From Mesorhabditis belari (lineage: Eukaryota > Nematoda > Chromadorea > Rhabditida > Rhabditidae), in NCBI GenBank assembly GCA_958450365.1, contig CAUEEP010000759.1, positions 2,028,501-2,092,500 of the forward strand: DNA of 64,000 nucleotides. The letters run 5' to 3'. Each line of letters opens with the position of its first letter. The first letter of the stretch is position 1. The notes beneath the pieces were generated by a model, which was not told where the DNA came from, did not search any database, and worked only from the letters and a program-made list of their open reading frames with translations. The position numbers and the translations under genes are program-made. Below, in pieces: positions 32,001 through 42,600 of this stretch.

Positions 32001-35000
32001 TTTCACCAGATTTGAACGTGATCGAGAATCTATGGTCAATTGCGAAAACGAAATTGACGGAGAAACACTTCTCGTCCAAAGTCGAGCTTTGGTCCTATCT
32101 ACGTCTTGTATGGAATCAAATTGGATCATCAGTTTTGCACAATTTGGTCGACTCGATGCCCAGATGGATAGAAAAAGTCATTCAAGCCAAAGGAGGGCCA
32201 ATAGACTATTAAATTTACTGTTGTTTTTGCAAGGTGTCAATACTTTTGTCCACGATTTTTGAGGTGTCTTTTCCGTCCTTGCTATTTTTTAAAAAGATAA
32301 TAAACATTTCGAATCAATTTTTTTTGTGGTTTTCTCCTTCATCGTCATCTTCCCTTCACCACCAAAAAAGCTATTTAGTTCCCCATTGAGCTTAGGGTTA
32401 GGGAGCCGTCTGTCATGACGTGGGTTAAGTTAAGATATAGCCTAGTATTGTGTGTGTCGTTGTATTGTGATTGATATATTTCGTGTATGCGATAAATTCA
32501 CCACTGGTAGCCCCAGTCGGTATTTTTTTTTTAGAGATTAGAGCTTGTTAGCAAAAAAAAAAAATGCTTTTTAGCACTTTGAATTTTGCTGCCTTTTAAG
32601 GGGGGCAATCGTTGAGAGAAATTTTTTTGCAAGAGGGTACTAATACATATGACCACCAGTGTATTTGCTCAGAGAAATCATAACTTATTTTAAAATCAAA
32701 TTTTTTGAAAAATTAACTCAGGCACTTTTGCATTTCGTGTTAAAAAAAGGCAGAAAAAAACGGCTCAAAATTTATTAAAATTTCATCTCTTACGATCATT
32801 TTGAATTTAAAAACATCCAAATTGGTGCATTCTATTGGGTTGGGGAGAATGCGTCGGCGCCAAACTTTAAAGGGACTTTTTGCACACATAAAGCCTTCTT
32901 TAAACATACGTTTGGTTTGATCAAAAGGATCCACTATTTCTCTACAAAATGACTTTTGAGAGATTCCACAAAGCTTTTCTTTCGTGGAGTTTATGAACTT
33001 CGAAACGCAGCTGGTTAAAATGGCAAAGAGTCCGACTCATCATTTGAACAGTTTCTTTCACATAAACCTCCTTTGGTGTTTATATAAAAAAGATAGAGCA
33101 CATTCAATTACTTAAGTTGCCAAATTTGCAGGAAGATCCCATCAATGCTTTTTTCTAGATCACAGTTTGTAGTTTTTGTGAAAAAATGGCTTTTTCTTGA
33201 GCGGAGGCGCTGTTTGAATTTTCTTTTAAATGTGATTTTGTAGAGAATTAGTTAACCATTCTACTCATATCAAACGCATATTATTTGACCAAGTCGAATA
33301 GAAGTTTTAGACATTTTTTTGATTTTCGGCGCTGACTCATTCTCCCCAACCCAATATCAACAAGTTATTAGTGTTTTCCGAAATCATCTTTTGAGGTTCT
33401 AAAACCTGGATAAATACCGTAACCCAGACGAGGAACGATTTGAACTCGATTGAAATTTTGAGATTTTTAGTTCATTTTCTCATTTTTTCTTTTTTTATCT
33501 TTTTCTTTTCGTCGTTTCTTTACTAATTCGTCAACAATGTCAAAGTCAATTTTTTTTAGATTGGATTGCTTTGTTAAAAGGAATTCTTTATGTTATCAAC
33601 TGAATTTCTTGGACGCAAGATGATTGGGCGAATGTGCTTTTCACCGATGAGACAAAAATTGATTTATTTCACGCAGACAGCAATCACCAGAAGGTCCGTT
33701 AATCCGTTAATGCAGTGGGTCCGTTAATCCGCGTAGATGCAACGATGGATGCCAACGCTTACAAGACGATTATGGAGCTCATATGCTTTCTTTTGGCACA
33801 CAAACGATTTCTCCCGGATGGATGCTCTACGAGGACAATGACGGAGGCTTCGACTCAATCAAGTACATTCGTCCAACAGTGAAATTCAACGGAGGAAACA
33901 TCATGTGTTGAGGTAGGAGATTTTCTAATTTCGCTCGCATTATTACATATAATTTTGATGTTTTCAGTCTTTCAGTTTTAGTGTTTTGATGTTTTGATGT
34001 TTTTTTTTGCCTTTTTTCTTTTTTCTGTCTTTTTTCTGCCTTAACACGAAATGTAAAAGTGCCTGTATTAATTTTTTTGCGAAAACCTTGATTTAAAAAA
34101 CTTGTCGATACGATTTAAAAAAAACCTGTTGATAGGATTTTAAAATAAATTTCATATTCGTGATCAGCGCAATTTTTTGAGTTGAATGACGTATTAAACG
34201 TCAAAAATTCACCAGAAAACGTATTTTCGCGCGAATGTGCGCCACGTTCGCCTTTGTCGCAAAACTGTTTTACGTCCATAACTTTTTCCAAACACTTTCG
34301 ATCAACGCATTCTTTCAGTTTCATCAACCGTTCGATCGGTTCGATCGGAAGAAAATTCACTTTGTATCAAATGAAACTAAAATCGACAAGATCGGGCACG
34401 ACAAAGTCGACAAAGTAACTTGACAAAGTTATGGCCGTAAAGCATTTTGATGACGTTTAACATTTAAAGTCGCTTGCCTTTCTGGCTTGAGATTTCGATG
34501 AATGATCCCAACTTTTTGAAGACATATGAGAGCATCAAATAACTCTTCAGCCCAGCAAAAAACAGTTTTCATCGAATAAACGATGCTTGGATCTCTTAGA
34601 ACTAAATTTTCTTGAAAAGAGTCATTTGCTTTCTTGAAAAGAGTCATATTTGGGTAAAACCTGATCGAAGAGATCCTCGTTCACAATATTCCATTTCAAT
34701 AACATTATAGTTTCCGATTTCTTTGAATTCATAATATTGAACGATATTTGGATGACGAAGTCTTTCAAGGGCGTGACATTCTCTGATAAAAGCCCGCCCA
34801 GCATAGTTAGTGTTTTTCCGACTATACTTGGCGACTCTTTTCCTTAAAAAAAATAAGTTCTCGTTTTGTTTAATCACTTTTAAAATGTCTTTAATGTCTT
34901 TAAAAAGCGATTCTTTTTCTAGCTATTAAAAAGGTATTAGAAAGGTATTAAAAAGGTATTAAAATTAAAATATTTAACAAAACATACGGATGTTTAAGCA

Positions 35001-35321
35001 ATACAATCATTCCAAAAGCTCCATGACCGAGATATTCAGAATTTGGATCAATGTCCATTAAATTATCCATTAAATTAAATTCAGGAAAATTATCGAAATA
35101 ATCGATTTCAAAAGGCAAAAAAAAACTGTGAGTGTGGGCTTATCAAAAAAAAAACCCTGTCTCAGTGAGAGAGAATGAGAGAGAGTGAATGAGAGAGAGA
35201 GAGAGAGTAAGAGAGAAAGTGAGTGGAGTATCTCTAGCACAAGAGCTTTATAAAGATGTAGCGGCTTGAAAAGAAAAAAAGGTAACTCACGATTCTCCTG
35301 CATCAGTCGGAGCATCGGTAA
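29100..35321 (-). CDS. Kinase-like paralogue with degenerate active site (probable pseudokinase; 5' end not found)
   Basis: Exons in transcript order: 35291-35321, 34988-35125, 34661-34842, 34478-34601, 29766-29910, 29659-29720, 29424-29558, 29312-29384, 29100-29198 (TAG). Phases close throughout, and two exons (124 and 73 bp) have exactly the length of those in the neighbouring active kinase, showing tandem duplication. The glycine loop GHGAFG, a beta-3 Lys (RVAK), FIREC and QRPNLEE are kept, but HRD is HRN (IIHRNLKPE) and DFG is SFS (LISFSCVRD). Loss of both the catalytic Asp and the metal-binding Asp argues against phosphotransfer. There are no stops or frameshifts, which favours a retained scaffold or regulatory role over decay (inference). 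One intron (34477 to 29911) starts with GC. The tail RPIGFDGTNNW is shared with the paralogue but ends earlier. Confidence 0.83.
29215..29311. repeat. GCTTGCTGCATTGCATT array in the last pseudokinase intron
   Basis: Short unit repeat of TGCTTGC and GCATTGCATT between exons 29312-29384 and 29100-29198. Confidence 0.85.
30389..32663 (+). mobile_element. Tc1-like transposon with ~230-bp inverted repeats, in the pseudokinase gene
   Basis: TA-flanked, with ends CACTGGTGGCCATATGTATT. The plus strand encodes MPYLPTPIKEKIVEGRKNG, the helix-turn-helix QFGCSESTVKRLFKQS, then FSDDTKVNLYQSDGP (first Asp), YYQNNSPVHTS (the second Asp replaced by Asn) and LNVIENLWSIVKAKLTEKHF. Stops and frameshifts are present. 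A 3' segment is duplicated (about 31485-31670 and 31918-32080) around about 250 bp of foreign sequence, and only the second copy runs to the Tc1 C-terminus VIQAKGGPIDY. About 200 bp is also inserted into the right terminal repeat (about 32330-32535). Confidence 0.9.
32833..33356. mobile_element. 524-bp Tc1/mariner-type MITE, copy 2
   Basis: Same length, TA target and termini as 3915-4438, in opposite orientation, with only scattered mismatches visible. It lies in the 4.6-kb pseudokinase intron. Confidence 0.9.
33580..33915 (+). mobile_element. Tc1-like transposase fragment
   Basis: Plus-strand remnants TWTQDDWANVLFTDETKIDLF-like and IKYIRPTVKFNGGNIMC, the segment around the first catalytic Asp. 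It is broken by stops and insertions. Confidence 0.7.
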
Positions 35322-35439
35322 CTAAAAAAGGTAAGGTAAGTTTTTGATTTATTGCTTAACTTTTTTCAGAAGTTTTTCCCTAAAACCGAAATAAACCATT
35401 TTAATTTCAAGCTGATTGTGCTTTTGTTCAAACTTTGAA

Positions 35440-35893
35440 TACCGTAATAATTCTAATAGAAGACCATGGTCTTCTAATTTTCAACCCCCCAAAATTGGTG
35501 AGTCAAAAAAGTAGGTAAAGGTCCCCCACATGAATCAAAAAATTAAAAATAGTTAAAAACTATTTCAAACGATAGCCCTTGCCCCAGAACATGCCAAAAA
35601 CATGTCTAAAAGTGAAATTATTTTCTTGCCCGGACTCCATAGAAAATCTTTCAAAAAAATCCATGTAGGGGACCACATGAAAATTTTTCCAAAAAGTTAA
35701 TTTTTAATTTTTTCAAAAACTACGTCTCCAATTTTACTGCCGAGGCTAAAATATTACTATCTGGACCCAAATCTTTCATTCTACTTGAACAGAAGTTTTA
35801 AAAAGTCCCGATTTCAAGGGGTCAAGGGGGTGGTCTTCTATTGGAGACTGGTCTTCTATTAGAGACTGGTCTACTATTAGAATTATTACGGTA
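35440..35893. mobile_element. 454-bp MITE upstream of the pseudokinase gene
   Basis: TA-flanked inverted ends CCGTAATAATTCTAATAG, with a further GAAGACC / GGTCTTC pair inside. No coding frame. Confidence 0.8.
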
Positions 35894-35939
35894 AGTTTCA
35901 TTGGAATTTTGCAGAATGGGAGAAAAACTTTTATACAAA

Positions 35940-37020
35940 GTGCCCAATAATTACGGCAACACGTACCAACTGTATTAATCAGCGTCTAGTTTTTTCGTTA
36001 ATTAAATGTTTCGTTAATTTTTAATGTTTTCTATTAGTTATGATGTTTTCCAATATAATTTTATAGTATTTTTGGCATATTTTAGGAATGGCGAAAAAGT
36101 GACCACATCGAGATTCGATCATTCATCTTCATCGCGAAGGAGTCCGGCAGGTCGAAATTTCTCGTCGATTAGATTAGATCGAAATTTCTCGTCATTGATA
36201 GAAGTTTGGTTTCGAAAACGATTGACCGATATAAATCTTTGGGATCAAATTCGGTTCGTCCGGAGCGTGGCAAAAAAACAACGGTGATTACAAAAGTCAA
36301 CATCAAGAGGGTCCGCGAACGAGTGCGACATAACAACAAGAAGCAAAAAGCGACGTCCCAGCGAAAAATGACAAATTCGATGGGGATTTCAAAGAGATCG
36401 ATGGGGACAATTGTTAAGAAACATCTTGTTTACAACATAAGAACATGAAAGCTTAGAAGTACTCAAAATGTCAGTCTCTTTCCGCTGTGGGAAAAAAGAA
36501 GCGAGAAGGTCGCTCAAACCAGCTTCTTCTTCGATTCAATGGGATCGATCACCGAAACATCTTGTTTACCGATAAAAAAGTGCTTACGATTGAGCAGTTT
36601 GTATAATACAGTTTGTATAGAACAAACAGAACGATAGGATTTATGCCAAGTCCCAGCCAAATCCTCCTGTTACGCGAACTGAATATCCAAAGTCGGTCAT
36701 GGTGTTTGCGGGCATTACCTCTGATGGAAAGACGCCGCTTATCTTCGTGAATCAATGCATCAAGATCAACGCCAACAATTATCTCGATATTTTGAAGAAA
36801 GAGGTTATCCCGTGGGCTTTTTGGCAATCGGCTTAATCATTTTGGCAATCGTATTTGGTGCTTCCAACTGGATGGCGCGCCAGCACATAAAGCTCGAGTT
36901 GTTCAGGATTGGTGTCAGCAGAATTTCCCCGATTTCATCACTTTCAACCAATGACCTCCATCAAGTTTCTTTGTTATTTTTTAGTAGTTTTGTCATTTAC
37001 TTTTTTGTTTTACGCTGAAC
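35940..37020 (+). mobile_element. maT-like mariner transposase remnant
   Basis: Plus-strand remnants in several frames: IIHLHREGVRQVEISRRL, VSKTIDRYKSLGSNSVRPER, RKMTNSMGISKRSMGTIVKK, LFTDKK (first Asp) and QLDGAPAHKARVVQDW (second Asp). The order matches a maT-type transposase, but stops and shifts abound. Termini are not resolved. Confidence 0.75.
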
Positions 37021-37279
37021 TTCAAATTTGTTTTTGTAAATAAAGTGTACATGTATTATTCTAATTAAAAACAAAAAAGCTTTACGAACGGGTGGCATTT
37101 TCTATAAAAAAATTTCATCGATTTTTTTGAAAAAGTGATGTTGCAAGACTTTGCTCGGTACTGTATCAATGCGACAGATTTGAAGCCAGTTAGAAGTTTT
37201 TGTAGTGTGACAGTTCGTCATTTTTGTAGTTTATAGTGCCCATGTTCATCGCAGTTTAGAAAAGATAGTTGGCATTAGT

Positions 37280-37755
37280 CCAACAAAGCCGGGTCGCGGG
37301 TCGGGTCAGCGGGTCATCCGGGAAAAAAGCCGGGTCGCGGGTCGGGTCAGCGGGTCATCCGGGAAAAAAGCCGGGTCACGGGTCGGGTCAGCGGGTCATC
37401 CGGGAAAAAAGCCGGGTCACGGGTCGGGTCAGCGGGTCATCCGGGAAAAAAGCCGGGTCACGGGTCGGGTCAGCGGGTCATCCGGGAAAAAAGCCGGGTC
37501 ACGGGTCGGGTCAGCGGGTCATCCGGGAAAAAGCCGGGTCACGGGTCGGGTCAGCGGGTCATCCGGGAAAAAAGCCGGGTCACGGGTCGGGTCAGCGGGT
37601 CATCCGGGAAAAAAGCCGGGTCACGGGTCGGGTCAGCGGGTCACTTTTGACAGCCGGGACCCGGGTACCCGACCCGACCCGACCCGACTCGACCCCACCC
37701 GACCCGACCCGACCCGACCCGACCCGACCCGACCCGACCCGACCCGACGCCCATG
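37280..37755. repeat. ~41-bp G-rich array switching to (CCCGA)n
   Basis: About nine units of GGGTCAGCGGGTCATCCGGG with AAAAAAGCC spacers. At about 37660 it switches strand composition to GACCCG/CCCGA units. The two halves are partly inverted, and GGGTCGGG runs could form G-quadruplexes. Confidence 0.9.
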
Positions 37756-37764
37756 TCTAGAGTA

Positions 37765-38105
37765 GCTTTATTGGCATTGCTGAGAAGATGAGGAACCCAT
37801 TTCCTTTGTCGGCTTGTTTTCCCCAATTGATGTAAATGCTCGAAAATTGTTTGAGGGCTTACTCTAAATATTTCTGTAAATTCACGTGTAGTTTGTCGAG
37901 GATCCATTTCTATTGCCTGCTTCAGTACTGCATTATCGATCGCAGGAGGCCTTCCAAAGGAGGCCCGTTGGTGGTTTTCGTCTTCCAAATATTGATTTCC
38001 TTCTCGAAATTGTTGAAACCATCGGCGACATTGGCTTTCCGAAATAGCATCTTCGCCAAATACTTCGCAGAGATCTCGATGAGTTGCTCTCAATCAAAGC
38101 TTTGA
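37765..38105 (-). mobile_element. Mariner N-terminal fragment
   Basis: The minus strand encodes SQCRRWFQQFREGNQY, DENHQRASFGRPPAI, DPRQTTREFTEIF and LGKTSRQRKWVPHLLS, in the order expected of a mariner transposase DNA-binding domain. The frame then runs into the neighbouring C-rich repeat. Confidence 0.85.
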
Positions 38106-38149
38106 CCAAAATTAAGCGGTGAAAGCAGCGCCTCAAGTTTTAATGGCCT

Positions 38150-38640
38150 TGCTTAAGTTGGACTCAAGATGATTGGGTGAACGCGTTCGCCGTTCGTTTG
38201 CGTGCTTTTCACCGATGAGTCACAAATTGATTTATTTCAGCAATCTGTTCTGATAAGGTTATCCGTTGATCGATTAAAAAACGATATTCAATCAAGTACA
38301 TTCGTTCAACAGTGAAATTGAAGTCAAGGCTCATGATGGGAACGGTGGTCACTCTTCCAGACGGTGCTCGTGCCCATCTAGCCGGCTGATTTGTGGAAAA
38401 TCAAGTCAAATTGATCAATCCACTTCAGATCTCATCTCTATGGAGGATTTGTGGTCTTTTGTGAAGTCTCGGCTCAAGGAAAAGAAGTTCAACTAAAAAG
38501 CGGCCCTTTGAATGCACATTCAAAATCTCTGGTCGACTATTCCGCAAGATCTCTTTTGTTGAAACTCGTTGATTCAATGCCGGATAGACTTTGTGAAGTG
38601 ATTAAAGTAAAAGGCGGATCCACAAAATTTCATATAATTA
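38150..38640 (+). mobile_element. Tc1-like transposase fragment
   Basis: Contains FTDESQIDLF-like sequence near 38205, then IKYIRSTVKL, SLWRICGLL-type shifted ENLWS sequence and the Tc1 terminal motif LVDSMPDRLCEVIKVKGGST at about 38555-38625. Strongly internally deleted. Confidence 0.75.
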
Positions 38641-38700
38641 CTTTCTTTAGCATAAGATATCTTATTAATATCTAGATGTTTTTACAGTATCCATTTCCAG

Positions 38701-38776
38701 GCGGTGTCCCGAGTGATCGTTTGTTTCGAGTTCGTTTCTACGATGCTCCTTTTTTTTTGAGAAACGAACTAAACAG
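38701..38776 (+). pseudogene. Broken copy of neuropeptide exon 4
   Basis: Reads GVPSDRLFRVRFYDAPF against GVPSDRFYRVNFYDAPF in the parent. A T-run is lengthened by five bases, which shifts the frame before the EKR cleavage site. Splice signals are still recognisable. Confidence 0.88.
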
Positions 38777-38929
38777 GTGAACAGAATTACTGTAGATCGT
38801 CCATAAGATCATAGGATCGTCCATAAGTGTGTACTGTACATTTGATTATTGTAAACCAGTGACCATATCTAGACAATCGAGATAATTCAATTTTCGATGA
38901 TTTTCTGTTTTGTAGACTTCGAAGGCTTC

Positions 38930-39170
38930 AGCTAGTCAGCTTCAGCTAGTCAGCTTCAGCTAGTCAGCTTCAGCTAGTCAGCTTCAGCTAGTCAGCTTCA
39001 GCTAGTCAGCTTCAGCTAGTCAGCTTCAGCTAGTCAGCTTCAGCTAGTCAGCTTCAGCTAGTCAGCTTCAGCTAGTCAGCTTCAGCTAGTCAGCTTCAGC
39101 TAGTCAGCTTCAGCTAGTCAGCTTCAGCTTCAGCTAGTCAGCTTCAGCTAGTCAGCTTCAGCTTGTACCT
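38930..39170. repeat. 14-bp AGCTAGTCAGCTTC array
   Basis: Sixteen nearly perfect units inside the duplicated segment, in the place of the AGCTAAGCTAGGCAG array of the parent locus. Confidence 0.95.
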
Positions 39171-39435
39171 CAACTCTCAAAACTTGACAGGAAGAGCGGA
39201 AGACAGGAAGACAGGAAGAAGGAAGAGAGGAAGACAGGAAGCCAGGAAGAGAGGAAGAGGAGGGTAAAAAGCGATAAATGAAAAGAGGATGGGGACATTT
39301 GTCGCCCAGTGGGTGGTGGTTGGAAAGGAGGCTGTCTCTTTGATTGAGGACCCGATAGGGGATCCAGAGTCCCCCATGTGTTCCCAAACCCATCCTTCCC
39401 ATCCCCATTCCGTTATACTATTTCATTCTTTCACT

Positions 39436-39690
39436 TTTGTTCACTTCTTCTTCTTCTTCTTCTTCTTCTTCTCCTTCTTCTTTCTTTCCGTCTTCTTTCC
39501 TTCTTCTCCTTCTTCTTTCCCTTCTTTCCCTTCTTCTTTCCTTCTTTCCCTTCTTCTTTCCCGTCTTCTTTCCTTCTTCTTCTCCTTCGTCTCCTTCTTC
39601 CCCTTCTTCCCCTTCTTTCTTCAGCTCATTCTTCTTCTTCTTCTTTCCTTTTCTTTCTCTTCTCTCTTTCTCTTCTTCTTTTTGTCTTGT
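39436..39690. repeat. CTT/CCTTTCTT polypyrimidine tract
   Basis: About 250 bp of pure pyrimidine repeat. Long open frames here encode only Ser, Phe, Leu and Pro and are not genes. Confidence 0.93.
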
Positions 39691-39699
39691 TTATCTGAC

Positions 39700-40280
39700 T
39701 CTGACCATGTGTACTACACAAAAGATTTTCTATTTTATCTTTTATACTATTAGCTAAATTACAAGACTGTAAAAAGGACTAGTTGTTTGGTTGTAAGTGT
39801 TCTCGTCAATTGTTCAATTCAATCTTCTTATTCAATTTCAGAATGTAGTCAACAGAGAATGTTGTCAAATTTATTTAAAAGCTTCTGAAATGTTGAAGCT
39901 CTCAAGAAAAGGATATTACTAGAAATGGATATTACTAGAAAAGAATATTACTTTAAAAATGACTCATACCATCAACAAAACGATCAAGTCCATAACCAAA
40001 TAGTTCAAATCATTTCTCACTCTTTAACTAGCTTTATTTTAATAACCCAGTTATATTTAGGCTATTCAATGTACTTTTCCAGCTATTCAACTACTTTTTC
40101 AGCTATTCAATGTTTTATTTACTCAAATTTATGAATGTTTACATAAAATGAATGCAATAAGTGGAATTGTACTCAAAAATTTCATTGAATCATTGAAAGG
40201 GAGGATTGAATCGTTGTTGACAAGTGGGAAGGGTTGGATAAGTGGACCTAGAGGGTTCAGAGCTACAGGGTCAGCTGTAC
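39700..40280. other. Unannotated stretch
   Basis: AT-rich intergenic sequence; nothing supportable found. Confidence 0.5.
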
Positions 40281-40282
40281 AG

Positions 40283-40555
40283 AGTCTGGAGACAGGCCAG
40301 GATCAGTCTAGGATCTGTACAGAGTCTGGAGACAGGCCAGGATCAGTCTAGGATCTGTACAGAGTCTGGAGACAGGCCAGGATCAGTCTAGGATCTGTAC
40401 AGAGTCTGGAGACAGGCCAGGGTCAGTCTAGGATCTGTACAGAGTCTGGAGAGGCCAGGATAAGTCTAGGATCTGTACAGAGTCTGTAGAGAGGCCAGGG
40501 TCAGTCTTGGATCTGTACAGAGTCTGGAGACAGGCCAGGATCAACTCTGGATCAA
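40283..40555. repeat. 40-bp tandem repeat (GATCTGTACAGAGTCTGG)
   Basis: Six to seven copies containing GACAGGCCAGGATCAGTC. Confidence 0.93.
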
Positions 40556-40559
40556 ATTC

Positions 40560-41095
40560 TCGAGCCAAAGTCGAGCCAAACTTTTAACCCGATTCCCTCC
40601 AAGACCTTGAACCGTTGCCACTCCCTTTTTCTCTAACACTTTTGCAACATTCGCTCTTCTTTCCTTTATCGAATCCTTTGTCGAATCCTCTCAGAAATAG
40701 AGCCAATAAATCACCCACAAATCACAAGGACAAAAAGAAAGACGTGAGAAAAAGAGGAATGGGAAATACAGAATTTAATCTATTTGCTTTTCATTAAATG
40801 GGTTTAGAATCGGACTTATTTGGCGTTGATTTTCTCATAAAATTGATTTACTGACGATGATTTACGTTTGATTCACTGACTTACTGATTCACTTACTGAT
40901 TCACTGACTTTTTGCCATCTTTGATCTCTGCTTCGAGTTTCTAAGATTTTTAACTTCTTTTTGCTTCATTTTCATTCATTCAAGTACTACGATACTGTAC
41001 TTTATACAATAAGTTTACGAGAGAACGGATCTCTCGAGAGAACTCGAGAATGAGAGAACCTTTAGATACACTTTGAGCTCACTTCTAGCCTAGAG
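40560..41095. other. Unannotated stretch
   Basis: No gene or notable element seen apart from a short TTACTGATTCACTGAC repeat near 40865-40910. Confidence 0.5.
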
Positions 41096-41475
41096 CTCGA
41101 GCTTCTGGCCTTCTGGACTAGACTTCTGGCCTAGTCTTCTAGCCTAGACTTCTGGACTAGACTTCTAACCTAGACTTCTGGCCTAGACGTACGGCCTAGA
41201 CTCTTAAAGTACCTCTTGCAATACTCCACAATGCTAACAGTTTCTAGATCTAGCTCAGGCTCCATTAATCTAGAGCTAGATGTAGATCTAGACGTAGAGC
41301 TAGATGTAGATCTAGACGTAGAGCTAGATGTAGAGCTAGATGTAGAGCTAGATGTAGAGCTAGATGTAGAGCTAGATGTAGAGCTAGATGTAGAGCTAGA
41401 TCTATTTCTAGATGTAGCTCTAGATCTATTCCTAGATCTATTTCTAGATCTATTTCTAGATGTGGATCCAGATCT
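41096..41475. repeat. CTAG-rich arrays (CTTCTGGCCTAGA; GAGCTAGATGTA)
   Basis: First a CTTCTNGCCTAGA unit (41096-41205), then a 12-bp AGCTAGATGTAG unit (41266-41470). Every unit contains a CTAG. Confidence 0.9.
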
Positions 41476-41929
41476 ATTAACCTAGAAACCCTAAACCCCA
41501 AGCCCAATTCCAAAGCTTGTTTACTCATTTCGATTCTTGGCTTATCTCAAGGTTCGAAGTGCATTGAAATCGTGAAAAGTACTTTGCAACCTTTAAAGCC
41601 ACCATTTCCGCACACAATTTCTATTTTCTATTTTCTCATTTCTCTTTTCTCTTTTCTTTAAAAATCACTTGTCAATGGAGAAGACTCAAAAATTTTTCCA
41701 AGCAAATATTTGCATAGATCTCGTCCTGAAAAAGCAAAGAAAAGGAAAGAAAAGACAAAATTCTCTTCAGAAAATGATCACTTTCTTTTCCTTCCGGGCT
41801 CTAGATCTAGCTCTAGAGGCTTTCTTTTCCTTGAGAATTCATTTTTAAACTTTCTTAGTAAAGAGTTAGATGCTAAAAGGCAATTCTTTAGCCTTTCAGT
41901 TCTTTAGCCAATCTTTCAGTTTGAAATCC

Positions 41930-42600
41930 GTTCTTCTTGAATGGAAATTGATAAATCCAATATTCCCATTGAATTCTCCATCCCGAAAAACCCAAATTCC
42001 CAAATTTTCAGCAAAATTCCTTCAATTTTGACGATTTTTTGACGTTTTCCGTTTTTTGGGTAATTAAACCGGACAGCAAGGGGAAGGGGTTGATGAGCCA
42101 TGTGCCAGAAGGCCCGCGTTTACGGGAACGCTCAAAGTACACAGCCAAAGACTAGCTAGTACAGTACTAAAAAAACTACAATACTAAAAACTACGTCAAG
42201 GTACGTAATTTGGACTGCAATGTACGCTGTGACATCCAGAAAGCTCAATACCGTTGAAATTTTAGTACTTTTGACGGGAGAGGACAAAGAACACCTCCGG
42301 ACAGCCAACGACTAGCTAGTACAGTACTAAAATCAGTCAAGTGCCGTAAATTGGATTCCAATGTACACTGTGACATCCAGATAGCTCAATAGCGTTAAAA
42401 TTTTGGTCTTTTTTAAGAGAGAGTACAAAGTACAGCTCTGAACGGCTAACGACCAACTAGTACAGTACTAAAACCAAAGTCAAGTTACGTAAATTGAACT
42501 CCAACATACGCTGTGACATCCAGAATGAGCACCCCCACTTGGCGGCAAGCGGTGAGCTAAAAGGGATGCGTTTACAAGCGAGCACAAAGAACGCGGGTTG
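41930..42600 (+). repeat. Dispersed composite repeat, copy 1, with phased boxes
   Basis: Starts with an ATTCTCCATCCCGA / ATTTTCAGC block, then GGGTAATTAAACCGGACA, then GTGCCAGAAGGCCCGCG. Three GTGACATCCAG boxes follow at 42229, 42370 and 42513. The same order recurs at 50005-50545 and, reversed, at 59105-59600. Confidence 0.85.

Larger units (their letters stand above)
38685..39305 (+). repeat. Decayed segmental duplicate of the neuropeptide locus
   Basis: Corresponds in order to 13981-15060: acceptor and exon 4, the intron with ACTGTAGAT, ATAATTCAATTTTCGATG, GACTTCAAAGGCTTCAGCTA-like sequence, a CAGCTAG-type array, the GGAAGACA purine tract and GATAAAAAGCGATAAATG. The part equivalent to the last two coding exons, which encode both amidated peptides, is missing. 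Confidence 0.88.

Noticed and set aside
34115..34423. Open frames on both strands in the pseudokinase intron
   Set aside because: No domain and no transposon similarity; likely chance frames.
39289..39757. Ser/Phe/Leu-rich frames
   Set aside because: Products of a polypyrimidine tract with a few unique codons at the edges.
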